Of a stretch of 64,000 bases of DNA, positions 39,079 to 48,664 are shown piece by piece. Origin of the DNA: Alloalcanivorax marinus (GTDB lineage Bacteria; Pseudomonadota; Gammaproteobacteria; Pseudomonadales; Alcanivoracaceae); NCBI RefSeq assembly GCF_016785095.1, contig NZ_JAEKJB010000008.1:310001-374000 (forward strand), written 5' to 3'. A program made the position numbers and the translations under genes. A model generated the notes under the pieces. It saw only the letters and a list, made by a program, of their open reading frames with translations, made no database searches and was not told the DNA's origin. Numbering within the stretch: position 1 is the first letter of the stretch; every line of letters starts with the position of its first letter.

Positions 39079-41223
39079 ATGAGTATTAAGAAGGTGGCGT
39101 TGCTGTTGGTGATCGTGACGCTGGTGGCGGGCTACTTCTTTTTCGATGTGGGTCAGTACCTGAGCCTGGATTATTTGAAGGAGCAGCGCGGAGCGTTTCA
39201 GGCGTTGGCCGGTGAACATCCGGTGGCGGTGCTGGGCGGGTTCTTCGCGTTGTATGTGCTTGTGACGGCGTTGAGCTTGCCGGGGGCGGCGATCATGACG
39301 CTGGCGGCGGGAGCGTTGTTCGGGTTCTGGGTGGCGTTGCTTCTGGTATCGTTCGCGTCCAGCGTGGGAGCGACACTGGCGTTTCTGGCCGCCCGGTTTC
39401 TGTTCAAGGACGCGGTGCAGGAACGGTTCGGCGAGCGGCTGAAGAAGATCAATGCGGGGGTGGAGAAGGACGGCGCGTTTTACCTTTTCACGTTACGGTT
39501 AATTCCGGCGTTCCCGTTTTTCGTGATCAACCTGGTGATGGCGCTGACGCCGTTGAGGACCTGGACGTTTTACTGGGTAAGCCAGGTGGGCATGCTGGCG
39601 GGCACCGCGGTGTATGTGAACGCGGGCACTCAGTTGGGCGAGCTGGACCGGCTGTCCGGGTTGCTGTCGCCGGAACTGCTGGGCGCGTTCGTGTTGCTGG
39701 GCCTGTTCCCGTGGCTGGCCAAGGCGGTGCTCGCGCTGGTGCAACGGCGCAAGGTCTATCGCGATTATTCAAAACCCAAGCACTTCGATCGCAACCTGAT
39801 CGTGATCGGTGCCGGCTCCGCCGGCCTGGTGAGTGCCTATATCGCCGCCACGGTAAAAGCGAAAGTATCGCTGATCGAGGCGGACAAAATGGGCGGCGAT
39901 TGCCTGAATACCGGCTGCGTGCCGTCCAAGGCATTGATCAAGAGCGCGTCCCTGGCACATCTGGGAAAAGAGCCGGCCCGTTACGGCTTCAAGCGCATTA
40001 TCACCGAGTTCGACTTCGCCGATATCCAGGCCCGTATCCAGCGAGTGATCGACCGCATCGAACCCCACGATTCCGTGGAGCGCTACAGCGCCCTGGGGGT
40101 GGACTGCATCCGCGGCCGGGCGCGGCTCGTATCCCCCTGGGAAGTGGCCATCGACACCGCCGATGGCGAGCAACGGCTGACCACCCGGGCGATAATCATC
40201 GCCACCGGCGCGCGACCGTTCGTACCGCCCATCGACGGCATCGACCAGGTACGCGTGCTGACCTCGGAAAACCTCTGGGATTTGAATGAGCTGCCACGCC
40301 GTCTGCTGGTGCTGGGCGGCGGGCCGATCGGCTGCGAGCTGGCGCAGAGTTTCGCCCGTCTGGGCAGCGCGGTGACTCAGGTGGAGCAATCTCCGCGGGT
40401 ATTGCCCAGGGAGGACGAGGACGCGGCACACGCCGTGGCCCACGCCCTGACCGCGGATGGCGTGACCCTGCTCACCGGGCACCGCGCCGCGCGCTTCGCC
40501 GTGGAGCAAGGGGAGCAGGTGCTGTACGCGGAGAGCCAGGACGGCGAACGGCGCCTGGCTTTCGACGCGGTGCTGGTGGCGGTGGGCCGGCGTGCCAACA
40601 GCGCCGGCCTGGGACTGGAGCAACTGGGCATCGCCACCCGCGACAATGGCACCCTGGAACTGGACGAGCGCCTGCGCACGCGCTTTCCCAACATCCTGGC
40701 CTGCGGCGACGTGGCCGGCCCTTACCAATTCACCCATGTGGCCGCGCATCAAGCCTGGTACGCCGCCGTGAACGCCCTGTTCGGTCGCATCAAGACCTTC
40801 AAGGCGGATTACCGGGTCATCCCCTGGGCCACCTTCACGTCGCCGGAGGTAGCGCGGGTGGGCCTCAACGAGGACGAAGCCCGCGAACGGGGCATCGAAG
40901 TGGAAGTGACCCGCTATGGCATCGACGATCTGGACCGGGCCATCGCCGACGGCAGCGACCAGGGTTTCGTGAAGATACTGACGCCGCCGGGCAAGGACAC
41001 CATTCTTGGCGTCACCCTGGTGGGCGAGGCCGCCTCCGATCTGATCAGCGAATACGTGCTGGCCATGAAGCACGGTCTGGGTTTGAACAAGATCCTCGGC
41101 ACTATCCACATCTACCCCACCCGGGCGGAGGCGAACAAGTTCGCCGCCGGCCAGTGGAAGCAGGCGCACAAACCCGAAACCCTGCTGAACTGGGTGCAAC
41201 GCTTTCACGATTGGCAACGCTGA
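39079..41223 (+). CDS. TVP38/TMEM64 membrane domain fused to mercuric-reductase-like flavin oxidoreductase
   Basis: The 714-residue fusion has an N-terminal TVP38/TMEM64 (SNARE-associated, DedA-like) domain with hydrophobic segments at about 5-22, 50-105, 135-185 and 200-220, including F-T-L-R-L-I-P-A-F-P-F-F. From about 238 it is a pyridine-nucleotide disulfide oxidoreductase: I-V-I-G-A-G-S-A-G, redox pair G-G-D-C-L-N-T-G-C (Cys275, Cys280), V-L-G-G-G-P-I-G-C-E and a dimerisation domain with I-H-I-Y-P-T where LPD/GR enzymes have HxHPT. The substrate is unknown; linkage to arsM suggests arsenic or thiol chemistry at the membrane. Confidence 0.9.
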   Translation: MSIKKVALLLVIVTLVAGYFFFDVGQYLSLDYLKEQRGAFQALAGEHPVAVLGGFFALYVLVTALSLPGAAIMTLAAGALFGFWVALLLVSFASSVGATLAFLAARFLFKDAVQERFGERLKKINAGVEKDGAFYLFTLRLIPAFPFFVINLVMALTPLRTWTFYWVSQVGMLAGTAVYVNAGTQLGELDRLSGLLSPELLGAFVLLGLFPWLAKAVLALVQRRKVYRDYSKPKHFDRNLIVIGAGSAGLVSAYIAATVKAKVSLIEADKMGGDCLNTGCVPSKALIKSASLAHLGKEPARYGFKRIITEFDFADIQARIQRVIDRIEPHDSVERYSALGVDCIRGRARLVSPWEVAIDTADGEQRLTTRAIIIATGARPFVPPIDGIDQVRVLTSENLWDLNELPRRLLVLGGGPIGCELAQSFARLGSAVTQVEQSPRVLPREDEDAAHAVAHALTADGVTLLTGHRAARFAVEQGEQVLYAESQDGERRLAFDAVLVAVGRRANSAGLGLEQLGIATRDNGTLELDERLRTRFPNILACGDVAGPYQFTHVAAHQAWYAAVNALFGRIKTFKADYRVIPWATFTSPEVARVGLNEDEARERGIEVEVTRYGIDDLDRAIADGSDQGFVKILTPPGKDTILGVTLVGEAASDLISEYVLAMKHGLGLNKILGTIHIYPTRAEANKFAAGQWKQAHKPETLLNWVQRFHDWQR

Positions 41224-41296
41224 CGTGGCCACCCCCTCACTTCAACACCACGCGCAAGCGGGTATTCTGAAGTGCATTCGCTTCAGGAGACCCGCC

Positions 41297-42100
41297 ATGC
41301 GCCTTCCCCGCTGGCTTTTGTTGTTACTGCTGATGCCCTGGGCGGCGCCCCCGGCCCTTGCCGCCACGGACTTCGATCACTCGGCCTGGGACAGGCTGCT
41401 CCAGCAGCATGTGACCTGGCGCCGCGACGGCGTCGCCTCGACGGTGGATTACGACGGTTTCGCCGCCGACCGGGAAGCACTGCGCGGCTACCTGGGACAA
41501 CTCAGCGCATTGCCCACCGAACGCTTCCAGAGCTTTCCCCGGGCTTCACGGCTGGCGTTCCTGATCAACGCCTACAACGCCTTCACCGTGGAATTGATCC
41601 TGCGCCAGGAGCCACGTCCCGATTCCATCCGCGATATTGGCTCGATCTTCCGAGGCCCCTGGAAACAACGCTTCTTCTCACTGCTCGGCGAAGAACGCAC
41701 CCTGGACGAACTGGAGCACGGAATGATCCGGGGCAACCCGGCGCTGATGGACGAGCGCATTCATTTCGCCGTGAACTGCGCCTCGGTGGGCTGCCCGGCA
41801 CTGCGCCCGGAGGCCTACACCGGTGCCCGTCTGAACGACCAGCTCGACGACGCCACCCGCCGCTTTCTCTCCGACCGGCAACGCAACCGCTACCGCGACG
41901 GCGCCCTGGAGGTCTCGCCGATCTTCAACTGGTATGAATCCGACTTCGAAACGGCGGGCGGGGATCTCGGTGCCTGGCTGGCGGCCCACGGCGATGCCCT
42001 GGGCCTGCCCGATACGGTCCGTGCGGCGCTGCGCGACGGCGACCTGGAAATCGACTTTCTCGACTACGACTGGTCGCTCAACGATGGCGCCGGGCACTAA
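41297..42100 (+). CDS. exported DUF547 protein
   Basis: The 267-residue protein has a signal peptide (WLLLLLLMPWAAPPALA) and the DUF547 blocks L-A-F-L-I-N-A-Y-N-A-F-T-V, L-D-E-L-E-H-G-M-I-R, and H-F-A-V-N-C-A-S-V-G-C-P-A-L. The ATG at 41297 has AGGAG upstream; the open frame from 41225 is not supported. The function of DUF547 is unproven; the A-x-N-C-x-S-x-G-C motif suggests a Cys-based or metal site. It follows the fusion gene by 73 bp and converges on ktrB with a 4-bp overlap. Confidence 0.88.
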   Translation: MRLPRWLLLLLLMPWAAPPALAATDFDHSAWDRLLQQHVTWRRDGVASTVDYDGFAADREALRGYLGQLSALPTERFQSFPRASRLAFLINAYNAFTVELILRQEPRPDSIRDIGSIFRGPWKQRFFSLLGEERTLDELEHGMIRGNPALMDERIHFAVNCASVGCPALRPEAYTGARLNDQLDDATRRFLSDRQRNRYRDGALEVSPIFNWYESDFETAGGDLGAWLAAHGDALGLPDTVRAALRDGDLEIDFLDYDWSLNDGAGH

Positions 42101-43461
42101 CCGATCTGAACCTGATCCTCGGTGAAACGTACCTTGGCGGGCCGCGGGCGAGCCAGTGCATAGGCGAACGCCAACGGCCCGATGCGACCGACGAACATCA
42201 GCAGCATGAGAATGCCCTGGGCCGGCGCGGAAAGATCGGCGGTAAGGCCCCGGGACAAACCCACCGTGCCGAACGCGGACACCGCCTCGAAAAACACATC
42301 CAGTGGCGCCTGTTCGGGCGCCAGCACCACCAGAATAAAACACGCCAGCGCCAGCAGGATCAGGCTCAGCATGACCACCGCGTGGGCGCGGAATACCGCG
42401 TCCCGGGCCACCGCGCGCCGGAAGATGGTGGTCTGCGCATTGCCCATCAGAAAAGCACGGGTGGACAGCAGCAAAACCATGAAGGTGCTGACCTTGATGC
42501 CCGAGGCGGTGGAGTTGCTGCCGCCCCCAATAAACATCAGGAACATCACCAACAGCATGGCCGGCACGCCCAGGCCCGCCGTGTCCACCGTGTTGAAACC
42601 GGCGGTGCGCGGCGTCACCGCCGTGAACCAGGCGGCCCAGAAGCGTTCGCCCACCGGCAGCGCCCCCAGGGTGCGCGCGTTGTTCCATTCCAGCAGCAGG
42701 ATCAATAAGCCACCGCCCACCGCCAGCACCAGGGTGCCCACCAGGGTCAGCTTGCTGTGCAGGGTCAGGGCCTGAAAACGGCGGCGGCGCCACAGATCCA
42801 CCACCACGGTGAACCCCAGGCCGCCGATGATGAACAACGCGGTGATGACGATATTGACCAGCGGATGGCCGGCCCAGGCGGAGAGGCTGTCCGGCAGCAA
42901 GCCGAAACCGGCGTTGTTGAAGGCGGAGACGGCATGGAACAGACTGAACCAGAGCCCGCGGGCCCAGCCCATTTCCGGCACCCAGACAGTGGCCAACAGG
43001 ATCACGCCCACCGCTTCCAGGGAAAACGCCAGCAGCGCCACATGACGCACCAGGGCGAGCACGTCACCGGGGGAGGTCTGGTCCAGTGCTTCACGCACCA
43101 ACCGCTGGCCGCGCAGGCCGAAGCGTCCGCCCAGGGCCATCACGGTGAGCGCGGCGAAGGTCATCAGGCCGAGACCACCGAGATGAATCAGCACCAGTAC
43201 CACGGCCTGCCCGAACAGGGTGAGCTGGGCGCCGGTGTCCACCACCACCAGGCCCGTGACGGTCACCGCCGAGCAGGCGGTGAACAGCGCCTGCCACAAA
43301 CTCAGGCCGTCCTCGCTGGCCACCGGCAGCCACAACAGCAGCGCACCGATCACGATCAGCACCGCGAAGCTGGCCGCCAGGATCACCGGCGGTCCGTACC
43401 GCCAGGCGCGGCGCAACTGGCGGGCGGCGCGGCCGCGCAGGCCCGGGTGCCAGGTTCTCAC
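42097..43461 (-). CDS. ktrB: KtrB/TrkH-type potassium transporter membrane subunit
   Basis: The 454-residue polytopic protein has the four pore-loop filter segments S-A-V-T-V-T-G-L, S-A-F-N-N-A-G-F, T-P-R-T-A-G-F-N and S-A-F-G-T-V-G-L of the SKT superfamily. It forms the K+ channel part of a Ktr system. Its ATG overlaps the ktrA stop in an ATGA quartet (43458-43461). The length is closer to KtrB than to the 480-residue E. coli TrkH. Confidence 0.92.
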   Translation of the reverse strand: MRTWHPGLRGRAARQLRRAWRYGPPVILAASFAVLIVIGALLLWLPVASEDGLSLWQALFTACSAVTVTGLVVVDTGAQLTLFGQAVVLVLIHLGGLGLMTFAALTVMALGGRFGLRGQRLVREALDQTSPGDVLALVRHVALLAFSLEAVGVILLATVWVPEMGWARGLWFSLFHAVSAFNNAGFGLLPDSLSAWAGHPLVNIVITALFIIGGLGFTVVVDLWRRRRFQALTLHSKLTLVGTLVLAVGGGLLILLLEWNNARTLGALPVGERFWAAWFTAVTPRTAGFNTVDTAGLGVPAMLLVMFLMFIGGGSNSTASGIKVSTFMVLLLSTRAFLMGNAQTTIFRRAVARDAVFRAHAVVMLSLILLALACFILVVLAPEQAPLDVFFEAVSAFGTVGLSRGLTADLSAPAQGILMLLMFVGRIGPLAFAYALARPRPAKVRFTEDQVQIG

Positions 43462-44108
43462 AGGCTCGCCGAAAAACGCCGCAGGGCCTGTTCCTCGCCG
43501 ACCAGCACCAGGTGGTCGTTGCGGCGCAGGCGCTGCTCCGGGTCCGGGCTGAGGCTCACGCTCTGACCATGCTTGATGGCCAGCAGGCGTACCTCGAAAT
43601 CATCGATGCGCAGGTCGGACAGGGGCCGGTCCTCCAGTACCTCGCCGGGGCGGATCTCGATGACGAAGTAGTTATCCCCCAGACCGATGTAGTCGAGCAT
43701 GTTGGGGTGCGCCAGGCTCTGCGCCACGCGCAGGCCCATTTCGTATTCCGGATGCAGCACCCGGTCGGCGCCCAGCTTCTCGACGATCTTGTGATGCGTG
43801 GGGGTGATGGCCTTGACCCAGACCTCCTTGGCGCCCAGGGATTTGACCATCATGGTGCACAGAATGCTGGCCTCGATATGAGCGCCTATGGCTACCAGAA
43901 CGGCGTCGAAGCGGTCCAGATCCAGTTCCGCCAGGGCGTCTTCGTCGGTGGCGTTGGTGATCACCGTCTGGGTGAGCTTGTCGCCCAGGTGGTTGGCTTT
44001 GTCCTGGTCGGAGTCCACGCCCAGCACTTCATGGCCGAGACGCATCAACTCCAAGGCCACCGCCTCGCCGAACCCGCCCAGCCCGATTACCGCGAATTGC
44101 TTCTTCAT
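43458..44108 (-). CDS. ktrA: KtrA, RCK-domain regulatory subunit of potassium uptake
   Basis: The 216-residue protein has one Rossmann-type RCK-N domain (A-V-I-G-L-G-G-F-G-E-A-V, V-D-S-D) and one RCK-C domain (from about 135), so it is the single-repeat KtrA rather than the double-repeat TrkA. It gates KtrB by ATP/ADP binding at the cytoplasmic face. AAAGGAG lies upstream of the ATG. It is first in the ktrA-ktrB pair. Confidence 0.93.
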   Translation of the reverse strand: MKKQFAVIGLGGFGEAVALELMRLGHEVLGVDSDQDKANHLGDKLTQTVITNATDEDALAELDLDRFDAVLVAIGAHIEASILCTMMVKSLGAKEVWVKAITPTHHKIVEKLGADRVLHPEYEMGLRVAQSLAHPNMLDYIGLGDNYFVIEIRPGEVLEDRPLSDLRIDDFEVRLLAIKHGQSVSLSPDPEQRLRRNDHLVLVGEEQALRRFSASL

Positions 44109-44129
44109 GCACGCTCCTTTCCGGTTTTT

Positions 44130-44187
44130 GCAGGAGCGGCTTTAGCCGCGAATGACCTCCGCTTCGCGACTGAAGTCGCTCCTACTA
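44130..44187. repeat. REP-like elements, copy 3, between radA and ktrA
   Basis: CAGGAGCGGCTTTAGCCGCGA (44130-44150) is itself a foldback, and GCGACTGAAGTCGCTCCTA (44165-44183) is the inverted-orientation core seen at 18.3 and 21.3 kb. The two units face each other in a REPIN-like arrangement. The right end reaches the last codons of radA. Confidence 0.7.
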
Positions 44188-45549
44188 TAACTGTTCCAGG
44201 GCTTCGGCGAGGGTGCTCACGGCAATCACCTCGACGCCTTCCGGCCGCTGCCGGGGCAGGTTGGCCTTGGGAATGATGGCACGGCGAAAGCCGTGTTTCA
44301 CCGCTTCATGCAGACGCTCCTGGCCCTGGGGAACCGGGCGGATCTCGCCGGACAGGCCGATCTCGCCGAACACCACCAGGTCCCGGCCCAGGGGCCGGTC
44401 CCGGAAGCTGGACACGATCGACAACACCAGCGCCAGGTCGGCGGCGGTTTCCGCCACCTTGACGCCGCCCACCACGTTGGCGAACACGTCCTGGTCACCC
44501 ACCTGAATGCCACCGTGGCGGTGCAACACCGCCAGCAGCATCGCCAGCCGGTTGGCCTCCAGACCCACGCACACCCGGCGCGGATTGCCGAAGTGGCTGG
44601 CGTCCACCAGCGCCTGCAGCTCCACCAGCAACGGCCGGGTGCCTTCCCAGACCACCGTCACCAGGGACCCGGCGGCGATTTCCTCGGCGCGGTTGAGGAA
44701 GATGGCGGACGGGTTCTTCACTTCCTTCAGACCCTCGCCGGTCATGGCGAACACACCCAGCTCGTTGACCGCGCCGAACCGGTTCTTCAGCCCGCGCAGG
44801 GTGCGAAAGCGCGAGTCCGTGGAGCCTTCCAGCATCAGCGAGCAGTCGATCATGTGCTCCAGCACCTTGGGCCCGGCCAGGGTGCCGTCCTTGGTGACGT
44901 GACCCACCAGCAGCAACACGGTGCCGGTTTGCTTGGCGAAGCGGGTCAGGGCGGCGGCGCATTCGCGCACCTGGGCCACCGAGCCCGGCGCCGATTGCAG
45001 GCCGGACAGGTACATCACCTGGATCGAGTCCACCACCAGCAGGCGCGGCTGCTCCTTGCGGGCCAGTTCGATGATCTGCTCCACGTCGGTTTCCGCCGCC
45101 AGCCGCAGCTTGTCCTTGGGCAGCTTGAGACGGTCGGCGCGCAGCGCCACCTGGGCCAGGGATTCCTCGCCGGTGATGTACAGGCAATGCTGCTGGTCGG
45201 CCAGTCGGCACAGGGTCTGCAGCAGCAGGGTGGACTTGCCGGCGCCCGGGTGGCCGCCGATCAGGATCGCCGAGCCCGGCACCAGGCCGCCGCCCAGCAC
45301 CCGGTCCAGCTCGCCCATGCCGGTGCCGATGCGTGGCGTTTCCTCCAGCACGATCTCGTCCAGGTTGCGCACCTCGGAGAGCTGGCCGGTGTAGCCGCCG
45401 CGACCACTGGAACGGGTTTTCGGCGTGGCCTGGTCGACCACGAATTCCTGCAGGGTGTTCCAGGCGCCACAGGCCGGGCACTGGCCCTGCCATTTGGGAA
45501 AGTCGGCACCGCAGTCAGTGCACACAAAGGCGGTTTTCTTTTTTGCCAC
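44185..45549 (-). CDS. radA: RadA, DNA repair ATPase
   Basis: The 454-residue protein has the N-terminal zinc finger (C-T-D-C and C-P-A-C), RecA-type Walker A G-G-H-P-G-A-G-K-S-T, Walker B L-L-V-V-D-S-I-Q, the RadA-specific K-N-R-F-G motif, and a Lon-like C-terminal domain. It drives branch migration of recombination intermediates. It follows alr in the same direction with a REP-like element between. Confidence 0.97.
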   Translation of the reverse strand: MAKKKTAFVCTDCGADFPKWQGQCPACGAWNTLQEFVVDQATPKTRSSGRGGYTGQLSEVRNLDEIVLEETPRIGTGMGELDRVLGGGLVPGSAILIGGHPGAGKSTLLLQTLCRLADQQHCLYITGEESLAQVALRADRLKLPKDKLRLAAETDVEQIIELARKEQPRLLVVDSIQVMYLSGLQSAPGSVAQVRECAAALTRFAKQTGTVLLLVGHVTKDGTLAGPKVLEHMIDCSLMLEGSTDSRFRTLRGLKNRFGAVNELGVFAMTGEGLKEVKNPSAIFLNRAEEIAAGSLVTVVWEGTRPLLVELQALVDASHFGNPRRVCVGLEANRLAMLLAVLHRHGGIQVGDQDVFANVVGGVKVAETAADLALVLSIVSSFRDRPLGRDLVVFGEIGLSGEIRPVPQGQERLHEAVKHGFRRAIIPKANLPRQRPEGVEVIAVSTLAEALEQL

Positions 45550-45570
45550 GACGGCTCCTTCATTCGCTCT

Positions 45571-45597
45571 GCAGGAGCGGCCCGGCGGCGCTCCTAC
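45571..45597. repeat. REP-like element, copy 4, between alr and radA
   Basis: GCAGGAGCGGCC and GGCGCTCCTAC form a short foldback in the 58-bp gap between alr and radA. It shares the GGAGCG core with the other three copies and is the shortest of them. Confidence 0.6.
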
Positions 45598-45607
45598 AGT
45601 GGCGGTA

Positions 45608-46678
45608 TCACGATTCGGTGATCACCCGCACCGGTCGAGCAGTGATCTGACAGAACAATTCGTAGCTGATGGTACCGCAGGCAGCAGCCACTTCATCCAC
45701 GGACACCACATCACCCCACAGCTCCACCTCATCGCCGACCCGGGCATCGATGCCGTTCAGATCCACGGTGATCATGTCCATGGACACCCGCCCGGCGAGC
45801 ACGGTGCGCCGGCCGTTCACCGCCAGGGGCGTGCCGTTGGGGGCATGGCGCGGGTAGCCGTCGCCGTAGCCCACCGCCACCACGCCGATGCGCCCTGGTC
45901 CGGTAGCGGTCCAGGTGGCGCCGTAGCCGACGCTATCGCCGGCCTGCACCGGGTTGATGGCGATCAGTCGGGCACTGAAACGCTGGGTAACGCTCAGGTC
46001 CAGGTCGGCGGCGGCGCGCCATGCGAAGGGGGAAGAGCCATACAGCATGATACCCGGGCGCACCCGCTCGGCACGGGCCCGAGGGTAGCGAATCAGCGCG
46101 GCGGAGTTGGCGGCGCTCAGCGGCACCCCCAACTCGCCGGCCAGGGTTCGGGCCAGTTCAAGTTGATGCTCGGTGAGCGGATCGTCCGCGACGTCGGCAC
46201 AGGCGAAATGACTCATCACGCCAAGCAGCCGCACGCCCTTCAGACCGCGCAGCCGGGCGGCCTGGGCGCGGGCCAGGTCCGGGGCCATGCCGAGACGGTT
46301 CATGCCGGTATTGACCTTGAGCCAGACGCCCACCGGCTGGGGGCGGGCGACCAGCAGATCCACCTGCCAGGGCGAATGCACCACCACCTCGGCGTGCAGG
46401 CGCGCGGCCAGAGCCAGCTCGTCGGCGTCGAAGAACCCTTCCGCCACCAGCAGCGGATGGGCCAGCCCCAGGTGGCGCAGTGCCTGGGCCTCCTCCATTA
46501 CCGCCACGCCCAGGCCATCCACCTGGTGGGCCAGGGCCCTGGCCGCCAGCCCCAGGCCGTGGCCGTAGCCGTCCGCCTTGACCATGGCGAACACCCGGGC
46601 ACCGCCGGCCAGCGCCCGCGCCCGGCGGGCATTGGCGGCGAGCGCGGCGGGGCGCAGCTCTAGCAGGGTACCGCGCAT
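45608..46678 (-). CDS. alr: Alr, alanine racemase
   Basis: The 356-residue PLP enzyme makes D-alanine for peptidoglycan. The PLP lysine is in A-M/V-V-K-A-D-G-Y-G-H-G, and the catalytic Tyr in S-V-G-Y-G-A-T-W; the start is MRGTLLELRPAALAAN. It lies 9 bp downstream of dnaB, the order also seen in Pseudomonas. Confidence 0.96.
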   Translation of the reverse strand: MRGTLLELRPAALAANARRARALAGGARVFAMVKADGYGHGLGLAARALAHQVDGLGVAVMEEAQALRHLGLAHPLLVAEGFFDADELALAARLHAEVVVHSPWQVDLLVARPQPVGVWLKVNTGMNRLGMAPDLARAQAARLRGLKGVRLLGVMSHFACADVADDPLTEHQLELARTLAGELGVPLSAANSAALIRYPRARAERVRPGIMLYGSSPFAWRAAADLDLSVTQRFSARLIAINPVQAGDSVGYGATWTATGPGRIGVVAVGYGDGYPRHAPNGTPLAVNGRRTVLAGRVSMDMITVDLNGIDARVGDEVELWGDVVSVDEVAAACGTISYELFCQITARPVRVITES

Positions 46679-46687
46679 GGCCCGCTC

Positions 46688-48079
46688 CTACTCGTCGCTG
46701 CTGTATTGCTGATAGTACTCCGGCGCCAGGTCGTCGAAGCGGGTGAACTCACCGCGGAACGCCAGGCGTGTCGTGCCGATGGGGCCGTTCCGCTGCTTGC
46801 CGATGATTACCTCGGCGATGCCTTTTTCCGTGGTGTCCTGGTTATAAACCTCGTCGCGATAGAGGAACATGATCAAGTCGGCGTCCTGCTCGATGGCCCC
46901 GGATTCCCGCAAGTCCGACATTACCGGGCGTTTGTTGGGGCGCTGCTCCAGGGAGCGGTTGAGCTGCGACAGCGCGATCAGCGGGCAGTTGAGTTCCTTC
47001 GCCAACCCCTTGAGCGAGCGCGAGATCTCCGAGATCTCGTTGACCCGGCTGTCGGCGCCGGGCACCTGCATGAGCTGCAGGTAATCGACCATGATCATGC
47101 CCAGCTCGCCACCGCATTCGCGCGCCACCCGGCGGGCGCGGGCGCGCATTTCCAGCGGGCTCAGCGCCGGCGTGTCGTCGATGTAGAACTTCTGTTCGCT
47201 GAGCATCTGGATCGCCGAGGTGATGCGCGGCCAGTCGTCCTGCTCCAGGCGACCGGAACGGATCGCGCCCTGGTTGATGCGCCCCAGGGACGACAGCATC
47301 CGCATGACGATGGAATCCGCGGGCATCTCCATGGAAAACACCAGCACCGGCTTGTGGGCCTTGAGCGCCACGTTCTCGCACAAGTTCATGGCGAAGGTGG
47401 TCTTACCCATGGAAGGCCGGCCTGCCACCACCACCATGTCGGCGGGCTGCAGGCCGGCGGTCATCTTGTCCAGCTCCTCGAAACCGGTGGTCAGACCGGT
47501 CAGCGAGTTCTTGTTGCGGTACAGCTCGTCGATGCGGTCCACCGCCTTCTTGAGCACCGCCTTGATGTTCTGAGGGCCATCGCCCTTTTTTTGCTGCTCG
47601 GCGATCTCGAAAATCGACGATTCGGCGTCGTCGAGGATCTCCAGGGAAGGCTTGCCCTTGGGCTGGAAGGACTGGTCGGCGATGCGGTGGGACACCTGGA
47701 TCAACTGCCGCAGAATACTGCGTTCGCGGACGATGTCCGCGTAGGCGGTGATGTTGGCGGCGCTGGGAGTGTTGCGGGCCAGCTCCGACAGGTAGGTCAT
47801 GCCGCCGGTTTCTTCCAACTGCCCGAGGTGAGTGAGCGCCTGAGACACGGTCACCAGGTCACTGGGCTTTTCCTCTTCCACCAACTGGCCGATCACTTCG
47901 AAGATCTGCCGGTGTTCCTTGCGGTAGAAGTCCTTGACGCCGACCCGCTCGGCCACATCGTCCCAGGCGTCGTTGTTGAGCAGCAGCCCCCCCAGTACCG
48001 CCTGTTCCGCTTCCAGGGAATTGGGGGGAACGCGCAAGTTATCCGGCAGGTGATCGTCCAGGCTTAGGGGTTCGGTCAT
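46688..48079 (-). CDS. dnaB: DnaB, replicative DNA helicase
   Basis: The 463-residue helicase has an N-terminal domain (N-S-L-E-A-E-Q-A-V-L-G-G-L-L), Walker A A-G-R-P-S-M-G-K-T-T, Walker B M-I-M-V-D-Y-L-Q-L-M and the Arg finger region L-S-Q-L-N-R-S-L-E. The ATG at 48079 is chosen; the open frame extends to 48166 through the terminator and is not coding there. No intein is present. Confidence 0.97.
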   Translation of the reverse strand: MTEPLSLDDHLPDNLRVPPNSLEAEQAVLGGLLLNNDAWDDVAERVGVKDFYRKEHRQIFEVIGQLVEEEKPSDLVTVSQALTHLGQLEETGGMTYLSELARNTPSAANITAYADIVRERSILRQLIQVSHRIADQSFQPKGKPSLEILDDAESSIFEIAEQQKKGDGPQNIKAVLKKAVDRIDELYRNKNSLTGLTTGFEELDKMTAGLQPADMVVVAGRPSMGKTTFAMNLCENVALKAHKPVLVFSMEMPADSIVMRMLSSLGRINQGAIRSGRLEQDDWPRITSAIQMLSEQKFYIDDTPALSPLEMRARARRVARECGGELGMIMVDYLQLMQVPGADSRVNEISEISRSLKGLAKELNCPLIALSQLNRSLEQRPNKRPVMSDLRESGAIEQDADLIMFLYRDEVYNQDTTEKGIAEVIIGKQRNGPIGTTRLAFRGEFTRFDDLAPEYYQQYSSDE

Positions 48080-48102
48080 GGCGGGTCCGCATGGCGTAAA
48101 CG

Positions 48103-48134
48103 AAAAAGGCACCGCCCGAGACCGGACGGTGCCC
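48103..48134 (-). terminator. intrinsic terminator between rplI and dnaB
   Basis: On the minus strand GGGCACCG-TCC and GGGCGGTGCC form a stem, followed by TTTTT (48103-48107). It lies 62 bp after the rplI stop and 24 bp before the dnaB start, so it should limit ribosomal-operon read-through into dnaB. Confidence 0.8.
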
Positions 48135-48196
48135 TTGATTCTGTCACCGCGCCCCCGGTCGGGCAAACCCGGCCGGGAACACTGGCGGCGAGGCCC

Positions 48197-48649
48197 TTAT
48201 TCCTGGGGCACCACCGTCAGCTTGATGGTCACGGTCACGTCGGCGTGCAGGGTCAGGTCGATCTCGTACTCGCCGGTCTGGCGGATCGCGCCATAGGGCA
48301 GTTTGACCTCGGCCTTGGCCACTTCCACGCCGGTCTGCTCGGTGATGGCATCGGCGATGTTGACGGTGCCCACGGAGCCGAACAGCTTGCCTTCGTCGCC
48401 GGACTTGGCGGCCACGGTAACGTTGGCTTCGGCCAGCTTCTCGGCACGGCCTTCGGCGGCGCTGAGTTGCTCGGCGGCTTGCTTCTCCAGCTCGGCGCGG
48501 CGTGCTTCCACCTCGGCCAGATTGTCCTTGGTCGCCGGCAGGGCCTTGCCTTGCGGGATCAGGAAGTTACGACCGTAACCGGGGCGAACGTCCACCACGG
48601 AGCCCAGGTCACCCAGGTTCTTGATGGTTTCCAGCAGGATCACTTGCAT
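48197..48649 (-). CDS. rplI: RplI, 50S ribosomal protein bL9
   Basis: The 150-residue protein starts [25 protein letters not shown] and has the family [13 protein letters not shown], then the long central helix rich in Ala/Glu and the C-terminal domain. It is full length and is last of the rpsF-priB-rpsR-rplI group. Confidence 0.98.
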   Translation of the reverse strand: MQVILLETIKNLGDLGSVVDVRPGYGRNFLIPQGKALPATKDNLAEVEARRAELEKQAAEQLSAAEGRAEKLAEANVTVAAKSGDEGKLFGSVGTVNIADAITEQTGVEVAKAEVKLPYGAIRQTGEYEIDLTLHADVTVTIKLTVVPQE

Positions 48650-48664
48650 GACGGTCCCCTCGGC

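Noticed and set aside
48080..48166. N-terminal extension of DnaB
   Set aside because: The extra frame passes through the rplI-dnaB terminator hairpin; family members start at MTEP-like sequence at 48079.
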